Below are positions 56,001 to 64,000 of a DNA stretch of 64,000 nucleotides, piece by piece (the first letter of the stretch is position 1; every line of letters begins with the position of its first letter). The notes under the pieces are model-generated. The model saw only the letters and a list, made by a program, of their open reading frames with translations. It ran no database searches and was not told the DNA's origin. This stretch comes from Hyphomonas johnsonii MHS-2 (GTDB lineage Bacteria > Pseudomonadota > Alphaproteobacteria > Caulobacterales > Hyphomonadaceae): contig NZ_ARYK01000002.1 of assembly GCF_000685275.1 (NCBI RefSeq), positions 186,001 to 250,000 of the forward strand. Direction: 5' to 3'. Both the position numbers and the translations under genes were made by a program.

Positions 56001-56267
56001 ACTTTGGGAATAGACGTGCTCGACGTCGGGTATGGCCTTGATGATCTCTTCGAGCGGCTTGGTTACCTGTTCGACAACGTCAGCCGCGTTGAGCCCCGGG
56101 ACTGACAGCATGATGTCAACCATCGGAACCGAAATCTGCGGTTCCTCTTCCCGCGGGATTGTCATGAGCGCAATCAGACCGACGGCAAGCGCCGCAAGCA
56201 GGAAGAGCGGCGTCAGAGGTGATCGGATGGTCGCGCGGGTGATCGCACCGGAAATATCGGTCTTCAT
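53010..56267 (-). CDS. RND-superfamily efflux permease
   Basis: This 1085-residue inner-membrane pump has the RND layout of 12 helices with two large periplasmic loops. It begins with one helix (SPLTPLFLLAALAVGLIALM) followed by the porter domain starting PREEEPQISVPMVDIMLSVPG and EVEHVYSQSQ-like VEHVYSQSQDD; helix 4 shows GILVDDAIVIIENIARH with the conserved aspartates. It is of the AcrB/HAE1-like branch whose substrates are not predictable. The adaptor gene overlaps upstream by four bases, and a rhodanese gene leads the operon. Regulation by the ArsR protein at its end is inferred. Confidence 0.92.
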   Translation of the reverse strand: MKTDISGAITRATIRSPLTPLFLLAALAVGLIALMTIPREEEPQISVPMVDIMLSVPGLNAADVVEQVTKPLEEIIKAIPDVEHVYSQSQDDRALVTARFLVGTDADAAILRIHEKIQANMDQIPPNVPMPLIIGRGINDVPIVTLTLSPEPWTGDVWTDTSLRLLADELRSELMKVNDVGVTTVTGGRPLEMRVEPDIEAMASYGIPLQTLVETVRQAATSMPAGVARRDGEVLKVDAGEQINSVGMLQRLELRGSAGQPVYLSDVATVRVVGSETESRAWTLDRRPDASGFDAAPAVTLALAKRPGANAVKVAEAILARTDTLKGGLVPEGVRVEVTRNYGQTADHKANELLYHLGLATVSIVILIAFAIGWREALVTLIVIPTTILLTLFASLMMGYTINRVSLFALIFSIGILVDDAIVIIENIARHWAMDDGRTRTEAAINAVSEVGNPTIIATLTVIAALLPMMFVSGLMGPYMAPIPANASAAMAFSFFVAVGIAPWLIMKIAGGAKATSHSGHAKETRISRFYRRVAAPVVASRRSAWTFLLVIGFATLASLGLFATKSVPVKLLPFDNKSELQVVVDLKEGASVEDTERTLFALADAMRDVEEVETIQAYAGTAAPFNFNGLVRHYFLRNTSELGDLQVNLSEKEDRKRASHEIALDLRERLAAVPLPAGANVKVVEVPPGPPVLSTLMAEIYGPTPDVRRQTAGIVRSLFEETDFIVDVDDSLGEPARRLRVAVDEPRAATYGVAPGDILDTITLAFTGQTVGAAPRSEGRDPLDIRIRLPKAARNWSQEVAAIPVPLRAGAEGQGPVELGAVVEVSETEGSQLIFRRDGHFADLVTGELAGKFEAPIYGMFEIQDRIDALDWAGVGLEKPLVRMYGQPDDESHVSILWDGEWEVTYVTFRDMGLAFGVALVGIYILVVAQFGTFRVPLIILTPVPLTLIGIMLGHWMFGAAFTATSMIGFIALAGIIVRNSILLVDFVRHRQDSVTPLKDVLLDAGAVRFKPILLTALAAMIGASVILTDPIFQGLAISLLFGLASSTALTVLVIPAIYIAIRGPDWLPAGPAAQEEPATEETR

Positions 56268-57265
56268 TTCCGCGTCTCGGGGAGTGTTATGACGTCACCG
56301 ACGCGGAGCCCGGACAGCACTTCCAGTTGTCCATTCACGTCAACCAGCGGCGCAGCAAGCGCCACAGGCGCATCGACGAACCGATCAGCGACCTTCACGC
56401 GAACGAAATCCACTCCGTAGCGGGTCGAAACATAATTCGCGGGCACCTGGATGACACGGCGCTCTCCCACCGACACGAGAACGTCCACTCGTTCGCCGAC
56501 CAGCGCATCCAGTCCGCCCTGTACAGTCGCATCAGCGACGACAGCGCCATCTCGTAACTCCGGATACACCTTGATGACGGTTGCAGTCCGAATGTCGCCC
56601 GAGCGGGAGGGCAAGCGCAGGGTCACTGTCCCGCCCTCAGAAATCTGCGACGCGTGGCGCTCGGGCAAAGACAGGCGCACGATACCGTCCAGGGTCGCAA
56701 ATCGCGCGATTGTCTCTCCCGGCGATACAATAGCACCATCGACAACGTTGACCTGGGTCACACGTGCGTCGGCGGGCGCCTTGATCTGTCCTTCCGCCTG
56801 CCGGGCCAAGAGAGCCCTGCGTTCGGCCGTGGCCGAGCCGAGCGACCGTTGCAAAACATTCAGGGCTGTGCGCTCTTCCTCAAGCCGGGCGGCTGGATAG
56901 AATCCGTCGGCCTGCAGGGACGCATGGCGGGCAATGTCCGCTTCCTTCTGGCGTACCTGGGCCTGGAGCCCACTTATCCTCTCCGACAGCGCCGCGAGCT
57001 GCGGCTGCAGCGTTCCATCGACAATCACGGCGACGACCGTGCCGGCCTTGACCTGAACGCCCTCATCAATGGCCAGACGTGTGACTACACCTTGAAGCCG
57101 GGACCTCGCTGTCGCCGTGTCTCCCGATTCCACGCGCGCAACGACGGGGCGATAGTCGACGACAATGCTCTCCTGCACGGTCAGCGTCTGCGCCGCGACT
57201 CCTGAACCGGAGACAAAGGCAAAACCCAGCGCCAGAAGGAAGGCGGGAAAGCTAGTAATGGCCAT
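56264..57265 (-). CDS. RND periplasmic adaptor (HlyD family)
   Basis: This 333-residue protein has a signal peptide (to about Ala25) and the usual adaptor order: barrel-sandwich halves flanking a short coiled coil (about residues 78-135, SERISGLQAQVRQKEADIARH), then GQIKAPADARVTQVNVVDGAIVSPGE, a beta-barrel and a membrane-proximal domain. ATG 57265 overlaps the rhodanese gene by 14 bases; the long frame from 57541 runs antisense through that gene and is not real. It links the pump to an outer-membrane channel not encoded here. Confidence 0.87.
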   Translation of the reverse strand: MAITSFPAFLLALGFAFVSGSGVAAQTLTVQESIVVDYRPVVARVESGDTATARSRLQGVVTRLAIDEGVQVKAGTVVAVIVDGTLQPQLAALSERISGLQAQVRQKEADIARHASLQADGFYPAARLEEERTALNVLQRSLGSATAERRALLARQAEGQIKAPADARVTQVNVVDGAIVSPGETIARFATLDGIVRLSLPERHASQISEGGTVTLRLPSRSGDIRTATVIKVYPELRDGAVVADATVQGGLDALVGERVDVLVSVGERRVIQVPANYVSTRYGVDFVRVKVADRFVDAPVALAAPLVDVNGQLEVLSGLRVGDVITLPETRK

Positions 57266-57611
57266 GATCTTCAACCTGACCTGTGGACGGGTTGATCTTG
57301 ACGGTTGGATTGCCGACTGCCTTCCAAGCCCCAATCCCACCCTCCAGATGACTGGCTTCACACCCGGTCGCCGCCATAAACATGTCGAGCGCCTTACGCG
57401 AGCGCTTCCCCGATCCGCACTGGAACACAACCATACGCCGGTCGGATTCCGGAATCGCCTTGACCTCGAAAGTCGACAACGGGTGAAGAAGCGCACCGTG
57501 AATACGCTCGTTCGCGAATTCGGCGGGCTCGCGCACGTCAATCAGGATGATCTCGCTGGCCTTCAGCCGGCTGAACACTGAATCGGGGGACAAATCGCGA
57601 TGGTCGGACAT
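57252..57611 (-). CDS. Rhodanese-domain sulfurtransferase
   Basis: This 119-residue single-domain rhodanese has LIDVREPAEFANERIHGALLHPL and the active cysteine Cys65 in VVFQCGSGKRSRKALDMF, then HLEGGIGAWK. It can carry a persulfide and pass the sulfur on. It is the first gene of the rhodanese-adaptor-pump-ArsR operon and is divergent from the sulfide:quinone oxidoreductase gene, so it probably handles persulfides formed from sulfide oxidation. Confidence 0.92.
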   Translation of the reverse strand: MSDHRDLSPDSVFSRLKASEIILIDVREPAEFANERIHGALLHPLSTFEVKAIPESDRRMVVFQCGSGKRSRKALDMFMAATGCEASHLEGGIGAWKAVGNPTVKINPSTGQVEDHGHY

Positions 57612-57764
57612 ATAGCTTCCTCAAGTGGAGCCACCCCGGTTGAGGCAGCGTCAGCAATCTAACGGCGGAGCGCAGTCACTTCTATGTGACATAATGCGCA
57701 TTTTATAATTCTCGCATATACATATATGGTCGTTTCGACAAGAACAATTCAGGAGGCGAGTGTC
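57612..57764. promoter_or_regulatory. Divergent rhodanese/SQR promoter with AT-rich palindromes
   Basis: This 153-base region is AT-rich at 57680-57730 in a GC-rich neighbourhood. It contains the palindrome TATGTGACATA at 57683-57693 (five-base arms around one base), TATAAT at 57704-57709 and CATATATG at 57721-57728. TATAAT is a good -10 element for the rightward gene. The palindromes are candidate sites for the ArsR regulator encoded at 52690. Confidence 0.55.
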
Positions 57765-59039
57765 ATGGCGCGTGTGGTCGTATTGGGTGCGGGTCTGGGC
57801 GGCGTGATCGCGGCATACGAGCTTCGCAAGAAGCTTGGGCGCTCTGATGACGTTGTAATCATCAACGAAACCGACTTTTACCAGTTCGTGCCATCCAATC
57901 CCTGGATTCTCGTTGGGTGGCGTGATCGCAAGGACATCGTGATCGACCTTGCGGGTCCGCTGAAGAAGCGCGGCATAGAATTCATCGTAGGACAGGCCGA
58001 GAAAGTTGACCCGCAGAACAAATCTGTGGGCCTGAAAAACGGCACCAAGGTTGCCTATGACTATCTCGTGATAGCCACGGGTCCGGAGCTCGCATTTGAC
58101 GCGATCGAAGGATTCGGCCCTGAAAATGGTCACACCCAATCCGTCTGCCACATCGACCATGCCGTTGTCGGCCACAAGGCCTTTGAAGAATTCTGCAAAA
58201 ACCCAGGCCCGATTGTTGTCGGCGCAGTTCAAGGCGCATCCTGCTTCGGCCCCGCCTATGAAACCGCAATGATCATCGAAACCGAACTACGGAAGCGGAA
58301 AATCCGGGACAAGGTGCCGATGACCTTCGTGACCCCCGAACCCTATATCGGCCACCTCGGACTCGATGGCGTCGGCGACACAAAGGGCCTGCTCGAGAGT
58401 GAAATGCGCGAGCGCCACATCAAGTGGATCACCAACGCACAGGTCAAGAAGATTTCTGACGGCGAAATGCTGGTCGATGAAATGAACGCCGACGGGTCGA
58501 TCAAAGCCGGGCACACTTTGCCAATGTCGTTCTCCATGCTGCTACCTGCCTTTCGCGGCGTTGCGGCGGTTCGCGGCGTCGAAGGCTTGGTCAACCCGAA
58601 AGGGTTCGTCATCACGGATAAACATCAGCGCAATCCGACTTATCCTGACATTTTTGGAATAGGCGTCTGTATCGCGATTGCGCCGACCGGCCCGACGCCC
58701 GTGCCGGTCGGCGTTCCCAAGACTGGTTTCATGATTGAATCCATGGTGACGGCCACTACCGAGAACATCGCCGCACTGATTCAGGGCAAGGAGCCAACAC
58801 ACGAAGCGACCTGGAACGCGATCTGTATCGCCGACTTCGGAGACGGCGGCGTCGCCTTCATCGCGCAGCCGCAGATACCGCCGCGCAACGTGAACTGGTC
58901 CGCATCCGGAAGCTGGGTTCACTTGGCAAAGGTGGGTTTTGAGAAATTCTTTCTTCGAAAGATCCGCACGGGCCAGACTGAAACATTCTTCGAGAACGCT
59001 GCTCTCGGAATGCTGAAGACACACAAGCTGAAGAAGTGA
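57765..59039 (+). CDS. sqr: Sulfide:quinone oxidoreductase
   Basis: This 424-residue membrane-associated flavoprotein oxidises sulfide and passes electrons to quinone. It begins with the FAD loop VVVLGAGLGGVIAAYEL and has the three conserved cysteines at Cys128, Cys160 and Cys354 (VCHI, GASCFGPAYE, AICIADF), nearly the same numbering as well-studied enzymes of this type. TPVPVGVPKTGFM is the quinone-side motif. AGGAGG precedes ATG 57765. Thioredoxin 2 and DUF2892 genes follow in the same operon. Confidence 0.9.
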   Translation: MARVVVLGAGLGGVIAAYELRKKLGRSDDVVIINETDFYQFVPSNPWILVGWRDRKDIVIDLAGPLKKRGIEFIVGQAEKVDPQNKSVGLKNGTKVAYDYLVIATGPELAFDAIEGFGPENGHTQSVCHIDHAVVGHKAFEEFCKNPGPIVVGAVQGASCFGPAYETAMIIETELRKRKIRDKVPMTFVTPEPYIGHLGLDGVGDTKGLLESEMRERHIKWITNAQVKKISDGEMLVDEMNADGSIKAGHTLPMSFSMLLPAFRGVAAVRGVEGLVNPKGFVITDKHQRNPTYPDIFGIGVCIAIAPTGPTPVPVGVPKTGFMIESMVTATTENIAALIQGKEPTHEATWNAICIADFGDGGVAFIAQPQIPPRNVNWSASGSWVHLAKVGFEKFFLRKIRTGQTETFFENAALGMLKTHKLKK

Positions 59040-59048
59040 GAACCGGCA

Positions 59049-59516
59049 ATGACTGATAGCCCTCCATCCCATCAGATGCTTGTCTGCCACGCGTGCGGCG
59101 CGGTCAATCGCACCGCGTTCGGCCGCGACCTGACCCACGGCACCTGCGGAAAGTGTCATCAATCCCTCGCCACCCCCTCCCCCGTCGATATTGATGCGGC
59201 AATGCTGTCAAAATTGCAGCGACGGGATACGGGTGCGTTCGTGCTTGACGTCTGGGCCCCCTGGTGCGGCCCATGTCGCATGATGGCGCCAGCATACCAG
59301 GAAGCAGCGGCAACCCTCGCGAGTCGGGTCCGTTTGTTCAAACTCGATTCCGACAAGAACCAATCTGCCTCTGCCGCCCTCGGTGTTCGCGGCATCCCAA
59401 CGCTGGTCGCCTACGCAAACGGGACCAAGGTCGCTCATCAGGCCGGCGCGCTCGCCGGGGATGCGCTTACCCGCTGGATTCTTTCAACTTTTAACATGAC
59501 TGGAGATTTCGCATGA
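59049..59516 (+). CDS. trxC: Thioredoxin 2 with N-terminal zinc ribbon
   Basis: This 155-residue thioredoxin has a zinc ribbon made of Cys13, Cys16, Cys33 and Cys36 and the redox site WCGPC (Cys73 and Cys76) within FVLDVWAPWCGPCRMMAP. The cis-proline loop is GIPTLVAY. It can reduce persulfides or receive sulfur from the sulfide oxidation product, which suits its place after sqr. It overlaps the DUF2892 gene by four bases. Confidence 0.93.
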   Translation: MTDSPPSHQMLVCHACGAVNRTAFGRDLTHGTCGKCHQSLATPSPVDIDAAMLSKLQRRDTGAFVLDVWAPWCGPCRMMAPAYQEAAATLASRVRLFKLDSDKNQSASAALGVRGIPTLVAYANGTKVAHQAGALAGDALTRWILSTFNMTGDFA

Positions 59517-59716
59517 ACCTCGACCGCGCAATATTCGCTTTCGCCGGCACCGTCGTCTTGCTCAGCCTGGCGCTGGGCTACTGGATCCACCCTGCCTTCT
59601 ACCTGCTCAACGCCTTTGCAGGGCTCAACCTGTTGCAGTCTGCCTTTACCGGTTTTTGTCCGGCTGCGGTGATCTTCAAATGGGCGGGCGTCAAATCCGG
59701 CAGCGCATTTCATTGA
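59513..59716 (+). CDS. DUF2892-family small membrane protein
   Basis: This 67-residue protein has two hydrophobic segments (about 7-25 and 29-47) with the family pattern RAIFAFAGTVVLLSLALGY, LLNAFAGLNLLQSAFTGFCP and AAVIFKWAGV. The conserved FTGFCP contains a cysteine. DUF2892 proteins occur beside rhodanese and sulfur genes and are often fused to rhodanese domains; their job is unknown. It ends the sqr-trxC operon. Confidence 0.9.
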   Translation: MNLDRAIFAFAGTVVLLSLALGYWIHPAFYLLNAFAGLNLLQSAFTGFCPAAVIFKWAGVKSGSAFH

Positions 59717-59737
59717 GTTGCGCCGTGTGCAAGCGGC

Positions 59738-61711
59738 TCACTCCATCTTGTCGGGCAGCACAAGCTGAATGCGCCAGGCAGCGACACCTGCGCCCTGCAT
59801 GACTCGCGCTCCGATCAGATAGTCTGCACCCTTCTCCGGCGCACCGACGCATGCAAGGTCTATGGCGTCCGAGCCATAGTTGAAGGCAAACTGGATATTC
59901 CCGGCACGGCGGAGGCGAAGGTCTCGACCGGTGTCACGAACTTCCAGATCTTCTTCCCGGCATATCCGACGAAGGACATGCAACAGGAAGGGCTCGTCCG
60001 GCCAGCAGGCAAGATAATGCATGCGTTCATTCCGAAGCCAGGCAGGTTCACCATTTTCGAATACAGCCAGCGCCTGCGCGATACTTGTCACGGACTCACG
60101 CCAAAGCGAACCGGAGAATGCTTGGCCATCCAAATTGACGCCGATTTTCACATACGGCGGAAGGCTTTCAAACACGCGCACCTGCATGGGCAGCAGGTTC
60201 GCATACGGGCCGGGAGACAGGTTCTCGGGGATGTGTCCATCGCATGTTCGCGATCCCGTGAGAGGCATCGCGAGGACACTCGCGCCGCTGTCGCGCAGTC
60301 GTCCGCACATCTCCGCATCCAGGATCGAAACGCTTGGCAGGATGATGAGCGCATACGCGCTCATGTCTGCACCTTGTGGAATGATGTCCACATCGAGCCC
60401 CAATTTCCTACAGCCGGAATAGAGTGCGCGTGCCAATTTGAGCGCCGAACCTGATCGCCCCTGTGGCTGGATTTCCTGTTGCCAAAGACTTGGATAGTCC
60501 AGGACAATCGCGACACGGGCTAGCGTTGTTTCCGGGGTCCCGATCGTGTCTCGTTCGCTTGAAACCAGCGCGACCTCTTTCAGCACTGCCGTCTCCTGGC
60601 GGTCGGGCAACAAGAGCCCTGCGTGCATCTGTTCCTGCGCGAAGGGGGCTTGCCGCCAGCGAAAATAGCTGACGAATTCGGCGCCGTGCGCGAAAGCCTC
60701 CCATGTCCATAGACGCACCATTCCTGGTGCTGGCGCCGCATTATGTGTGGCCCAGTTCACAGGGCCCGGCTGCTGTTCCATGACGCCCCATTGCGCCGAA
60801 CACTGCCGAAAGACGTCGTGATTGAACGCGGCAAAGTCTGGGTGGCCGTGGTGAAGCCAGTGCGCCTTGTCCGCCTCACTGGCATCTCCCTCACTCAGAA
60901 GGCCAATCGGGTAACTGTCCCAGGCAGCGATATCAAGCGATGCACCGATTGCATGATGGTCAAGCTTTGTGAAATCTCCAATGTAATTGTGGGCGATCCG
61001 TCGGCCGGGACTGTAGCGACGCAGGATATCCACTTGTTCCCTGTTGAACTCGCAGATTTCATCGCTCGAGAAGCGTTGGTAGTCGAGATGCTGAGATGGA
61101 TTGGATTCGGTGACCGTGGCATTCGGAGGATCGACCTCGTCAAACGACCTGTAGTCTTGAGACCAGAATGCGGTCCCCCATGCCGTATTCAGGGAATCGA
61201 TCGATTCATACCTGCGCTGCAGCCAGCGCCGGAATGCCCTTGCTGCATCCGGGGAGTAGCTCTCATGCGTTCCGTGGTGCCCGTACTCATTGTCCGTCTG
61301 CCACATGACCACAGCTGGATGGTCGCCATAGCGACGCGCCAGCGCTTCAGTGATCCGCGCGCTTTCCCGCCGATATGCTGGAGATGAGAAACAGTAATGG
61401 CGCCGCGATCCAAATCTTTTTGGGTTACCGTGCTTATCCCATGGCAGGATTTCAGGATGCAGGTCGACCAACCATTTGGGCGGCGTGGCAGTGGGCGTAC
61501 AGAGGATGATGCCCAGCCCCTCAGCGTGCAGCACCTCTATCGCACGGTCGAGCCAAGACCAGGTGTATACGCCCGGCGCCGGTTCGATCTTCGACCACGC
61601 AAACTCACCGATACGCACCAGGTCCAGGCCGAGCGCCCGCATGCGCCGCGCATCATCAGCCCAGTCAGCCTCAGGCCAATGCTCAGGATAGTAGCAAACA
61701 CCGAGGTTCAT
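59738..61711 (-). CDS. GH42 beta-galactosidase
   Basis: This 657-residue enzyme is a family 42 beta-galactosidase. The start [14 protein letters not shown] is typical. The acid/base is Glu142 in [10 protein letters not shown] and the nucleophile Glu360 in [12 protein letters not shown], followed by a trimerisation-type Rossmann domain and a short C-terminal domain. No signal peptide is present, so it acts in the cytoplasm on imported galactosides or on arabinogalactan fragments. It overlaps the GH36 gene by ATGA. No transporter for the substrate lies in the window. Confidence 0.93.
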   Translation of the reverse strand: MNLGVCYYPEHWPEADWADDARRMRALGLDLVRIGEFAWSKIEPAPGVYTWSWLDRAIEVLHAEGLGIILCTPTATPPKWLVDLHPEILPWDKHGNPKRFGSRRHYCFSSPAYRRESARITEALARRYGDHPAVVMWQTDNEYGHHGTHESYSPDAARAFRRWLQRRYESIDSLNTAWGTAFWSQDYRSFDEVDPPNATVTESNPSQHLDYQRFSSDEICEFNREQVDILRRYSPGRRIAHNYIGDFTKLDHHAIGASLDIAAWDSYPIGLLSEGDASEADKAHWLHHGHPDFAAFNHDVFRQCSAQWGVMEQQPGPVNWATHNAAPAPGMVRLWTWEAFAHGAEFVSYFRWRQAPFAQEQMHAGLLLPDRQETAVLKEVALVSSERDTIGTPETTLARVAIVLDYPSLWQQEIQPQGRSGSALKLARALYSGCRKLGLDVDIIPQGADMSAYALIILPSVSILDAEMCGRLRDSGASVLAMPLTGSRTCDGHIPENLSPGPYANLLPMQVRVFESLPPYVKIGVNLDGQAFSGSLWRESVTSIAQALAVFENGEPAWLRNERMHYLACWPDEPFLLHVLRRICREEDLEVRDTGRDLRLRRAGNIQFAFNYGSDAIDLACVGAPEKGADYLIGARVMQGAGVAAWRIQLVLPDKME

Positions 61712-63783
61712 GATCGTCCGGGCTCCAGGCGGCTAAGGTAAAACAGGCGCCCCTGATTGGGTTTTTGGGGGTCCATGTCCAATCCGGACCAGGTCAGAGC
61801 TTCAGCCGAAAAATGACCAATCATGCTGTCAGGGCCACCATCAAAAGCGACTTCCGAAACAGCGTAGGCAGATCCGGACTGAAGCTCTGGCAGCACGATT
61901 CGAGCATGTAACGGCCTGGCAGACATACCCGTTCTCAACACACGAACGAGCACATTTTCAGCGTCCGCTGATTCCAATACAGTCACATCAAGGTGCTTGT
62001 CGGCCGTGGGCAACGTTCGGATACGGCCCGAATGCATCCAGCCCCGGAACCGTTTGTAAACCTCGACGGCATCCGCAAGCGCGATCTTGTCCTTATCCGA
62101 TAAAGCGGATGGGTCGAGTTCCAGTCCGAAATGACCGAACATGGCCACCAGAGCCCGAAAGCGGATCGAGAACACTCGTCCTGTTATGTGGTTGGGTGAC
62201 GGTCCGACATGTGAGCCAATCATTTCCACCGGCACATACCGGGACAGGGCCTGATTGATGCGAATGCGATCCAGCGCATCGGTGGCATCGCTTGCCCAGA
62301 ACCTGGTCACACGAGGGAGAATGCCGAAATCGATCCTGCCTCCGCCGCTGGCACAACTTTCGATTTCGAGTTCAGGAAACCGCGCCTGCAGTCTATCCAT
62401 CAACGCGTAGACGCCAAGCGTATGCAAATGCGCGCAAAAACGTCCATCAATTGCCGCAGGATATAGCTCACGGTTGCAATCCCATTTGAGGTACTCGATG
62501 CCACCGACATCCAGGCATTTGGAAAGCGTCACAAACAGGTAGTCCTGCACATCCGGGTTCGACAGGTCCAGGACAAGCTGGTTGCGCCCGGTGGGAGCGT
62601 CGGCATCAGGGTATCCCAGGACCCACTCCGGATGCGCACGATAGAGAGCGCTGTTGCGACTCACCATTTCCGGTTCAACCCACAGTCCGAACGTCATTCC
62701 GAGACTGTGCACATAGCTAATCAGTGGCCCGAGCCCATCCGGGAACCGTTCAGTGTCCGGCTCCCAATCGCCAAGGCTGCTCGAGTCATCGCGCCGTCCG
62801 ATGAACCAGCCATCGTCCAGAACAAACCGCTCTGCGCCAATTTCGGCGGCCTGGGTCGCCAGCTTGCGAAGAGAGTCGCTGTCGAAATCAAAGTAACAAG
62901 CCTCCCATGTGTTGAAGTGCACGGGCCGCGACACGCGACGCGATCGCGTACGGGCGAACGCATGCAGCCTATTGCTCAACTCCTGAAATCCATTCCCAGC
63001 CACCGCGACGATGAGCTTCGGGGTAGTAAACCGCCCCCCGGTGGAGATTTGGATTTCGCCGGGTTCGTAGAGCGCTTCCGCGCAGAGTTCTGCCGAACCA
63101 TCGGGGAGACGCTCGACGCTGACCGAATGACTACCGCTCCAGGCCAGATGCGCGCATAGCGCGCGTCCGTTGTCGGCGCCTGCCGAGCGTTCACAAACGA
63201 GCATCGCAGGCGAGCCGTCAAAACCCGTTCGGCCGAGGCGGGACACAGACTGGATACGCCCCGACTCAATGGGAATCCGCGACATGTGCCCTTCCCTGGC
63301 CCAGGCACCAAAGGACAGGATTACGTCGCTGCTCCAGTCATCTAGCGGCAACAAGCCGGCAGCGCAGCGATGGACGTCTACATTGCCTGATCCCTCATTG
63401 AAAATGCATGTCGAGACAGTGAGCACGCCGTCGCTTATTTCCAGGGATGTTTCCGCCCGAATGTTGCAGGCAGGGTCCGCTGCTTCAAGCACGAGCAGCG
63501 TGTCCGAGACCTTGCGCATTCCCGATGGGAGCAGCCTGACGGCAAATCGCTCTGGCAAACAGACTGCATCCAACAGGCCAACGCCTGCATAGCCCGTGCC
63601 TCGCTGAGCCATCAGACTGGCGCCCGGTACGATATCAGGGCTGGCTGGCAACTTTTCCAAGCGCAAACGTATTGCGCCATCGTCTGCCTCATCCGGACCA
63701 AGGAATGCCAGCCTGAACCCGGATTCCGGCGTCCATGCCACCGCGCAGGTCAACCCACCTCCACTGATTGAACTTGATTTCAT
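61708..63783 (-). CDS. GH36 alpha-galactosidase
   Basis: This 691-residue enzyme belongs to family 36 of alpha-galactosidases. The N-terminal beta-sandwich spans about 1-290, and the barrel follows: [36 protein letters not shown], the nucleophile Asp435 in [20 protein letters not shown] and the acid/base Asp499 in [11 protein letters not shown], then [18 protein letters not shown] 63783 is chosen because the longer frame from 63834 runs into the promoter region. No signal peptide is seen. It is cotranscribed with the GH42 gene, so both probably degrade galactosyl-oligosaccharides such as those from galactomannan or the raffinose series. Confidence 0.93.
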   Translation of the reverse strand: MKSSSISGGGLTCAVAWTPESGFRLAFLGPDEADDGAIRLRLEKLPASPDIVPGASLMAQRGTGYAGVGLLDAVCLPERFAVRLLPSGMRKVSDTLLVLEAADPACNIRAETSLEISDGVLTVSTCIFNEGSGNVDVHRCAAGLLPLDDWSSDVILSFGAWAREGHMSRIPIESGRIQSVSRLGRTGFDGSPAMLVCERSAGADNGRALCAHLAWSGSHSVSVERLPDGSAELCAEALYEPGEIQISTGGRFTTPKLIVAVAGNGFQELSNRLHAFARTRSRRVSRPVHFNTWEACYFDFDSDSLRKLATQAAEIGAERFVLDDGWFIGRRDDSSSLGDWEPDTERFPDGLGPLISYVHSLGMTFGLWVEPEMVSRNSALYRAHPEWVLGYPDADAPTGRNQLVLDLSNPDVQDYLFVTLSKCLDVGGIEYLKWDCNRELYPAAIDGRFCAHLHTLGVYALMDRLQARFPELEIESCASGGGRIDFGILPRVTRFWASDATDALDRIRINQALSRYVPVEMIGSHVGPSPNHITGRVFSIRFRALVAMFGHFGLELDPSALSDKDKIALADAVEVYKRFRGWMHSGRIRTLPTADKHLDVTVLESADAENVLVRVLRTGMSARPLHARIVLPELQSGSAYAVSEVAFDGGPDSMIGHFSAEALTWSGLDMDPQKPNQGRLFYLSRLEPGRS

Positions 63784-63870
63784 TACAATATCCCAATATC
63801 GCGCCACGGTCAGGACCGCGTGCGCCTCGATCAACCCTATCGCAATCCATCCAGCATGATTTAACTAGAT

Positions 63871-64000
63871 TCAAATCAGAACCGAATACTGGCGCGCCCC
63901 ATGGAAGAAGACAAAGCAATCGTGAATCTCGCGGGGCGCTCGCGGCCGCTGTTCCGGCGTGACCATATCAAATCCGATGGACGCAAGGTATCTCTCTACG
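63871..64000 (-). CDS. Possible C-terminal fragment of a gene running off the right edge
   Basis: On the minus strand the last 130 bases hold an open frame that stops with TGA at 63871-63873. Its translation (about 43 residues, containing ASIGFDMVTPEQRPRAPREI and ending VFFHGARQYSVLI) looks like a protein C-terminus, with a mixed, non-repetitive composition. It would lie directly upstream of the GH36 gene on the same strand. The family is not recognised, and the frame could be chance at this GC content. Confidence 0.3.
   Translation of the reverse strand, partial: VERYLASIGFDMVTPEQRPRAPREIHDCFVFFHGARQYSVLI

Noticed and set aside
56999..57541. N-terminal extension of the RND adaptor to ATG 57541
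   Set aside because: The extension overlaps the rhodanese gene in a shifted frame and would bury the signal peptide that begins at 57265.
1..64000. tRNA, rRNA, CRISPR, insertion sequences or phage genes
   Set aside because: No tRNA-like or rRNA segments, spaced direct repeats, transposase or integrase motifs were seen on reading both strands.

Overview
The window looks like a chromosomal piece of a GC-rich alphaproteobacterium, probably a Caulobacterales/Hyphomonadaceae-type aerobic polysaccharide degrader. This is inferred from the TonB_Xanth_Caul-type receptor with its SapC/cupin/halogenase partners, the many tightly overlapping operons and the GTG starts; no rRNA or taxonomic marker is present. 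I saw no tRNA, rRNA, insertion sequence, CRISPR array or integrase.

Positions 1-27,200 form a glucuronoxylan utilisation locus. It holds a partial GH3 beta-glucosidase, GH115 alpha-glucuronidase, GH5, GH43 and GH10 enzymes, a LacI-type repressor, a xylose/H+ symporter, xylB-xylA-fructose-6-phosphate aldolase, a SASA-type acetylesterase, a small DUF2188 protein, a four-gene set (tryptophan halogenase, cupin-8/JmjC-like protein, SapC, TonB-dependent receptor) and a GH3 beta-xylosidase with a PA14 insert. Most of the divergent promoters here carry 14-bp LacI-type palindromes resembling TGTTAGCGCTAACA. The same box recurs at 44.1 kb in front of the uronate genes, so one regulon probably links xylan backbone and side-chain catabolism.

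Positions 27,578-32,840 encode a chaperone-usher pilus (pilin, chaperone, usher, two-domain tip-like protein, and a convergent minor pilin). Positions 33,086-39,774 are a tightly packed molybdenum cofactor operon (ModE-like regulator, xdhC, mocA-like, moaA, moaD, moaE, moaB, moaC, moeA, TauE/SafE permease) without a molybdoenzyme.

Positions 39,779-47,874 are two divergent uronate operons: TRAP transporter plus fructuronate reductase (minus strand), and uxaC, KDG kinase and D-mannonate dehydratase (plus strand). Together they take glucuronate from import to 2-keto-3-deoxy-6-phosphogluconate. Positions 47,894-52,512 hold an SBF-like symporter, a serine hydrolase and a glutamine-dependent asparagine synthase.

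Positions 52,690-59,716 look like a sulfide/persulfide response island: an ArsR regulator with a likely dithiol switch, an RND pump and adaptor, a rhodanese, a divergent sulfide:quinone oxidoreductase, thioredoxin 2 and a DUF2892 protein. The right end holds a cytoplasmic GH36-GH42 galactosidase pair and a possible gene fragment at the edge.
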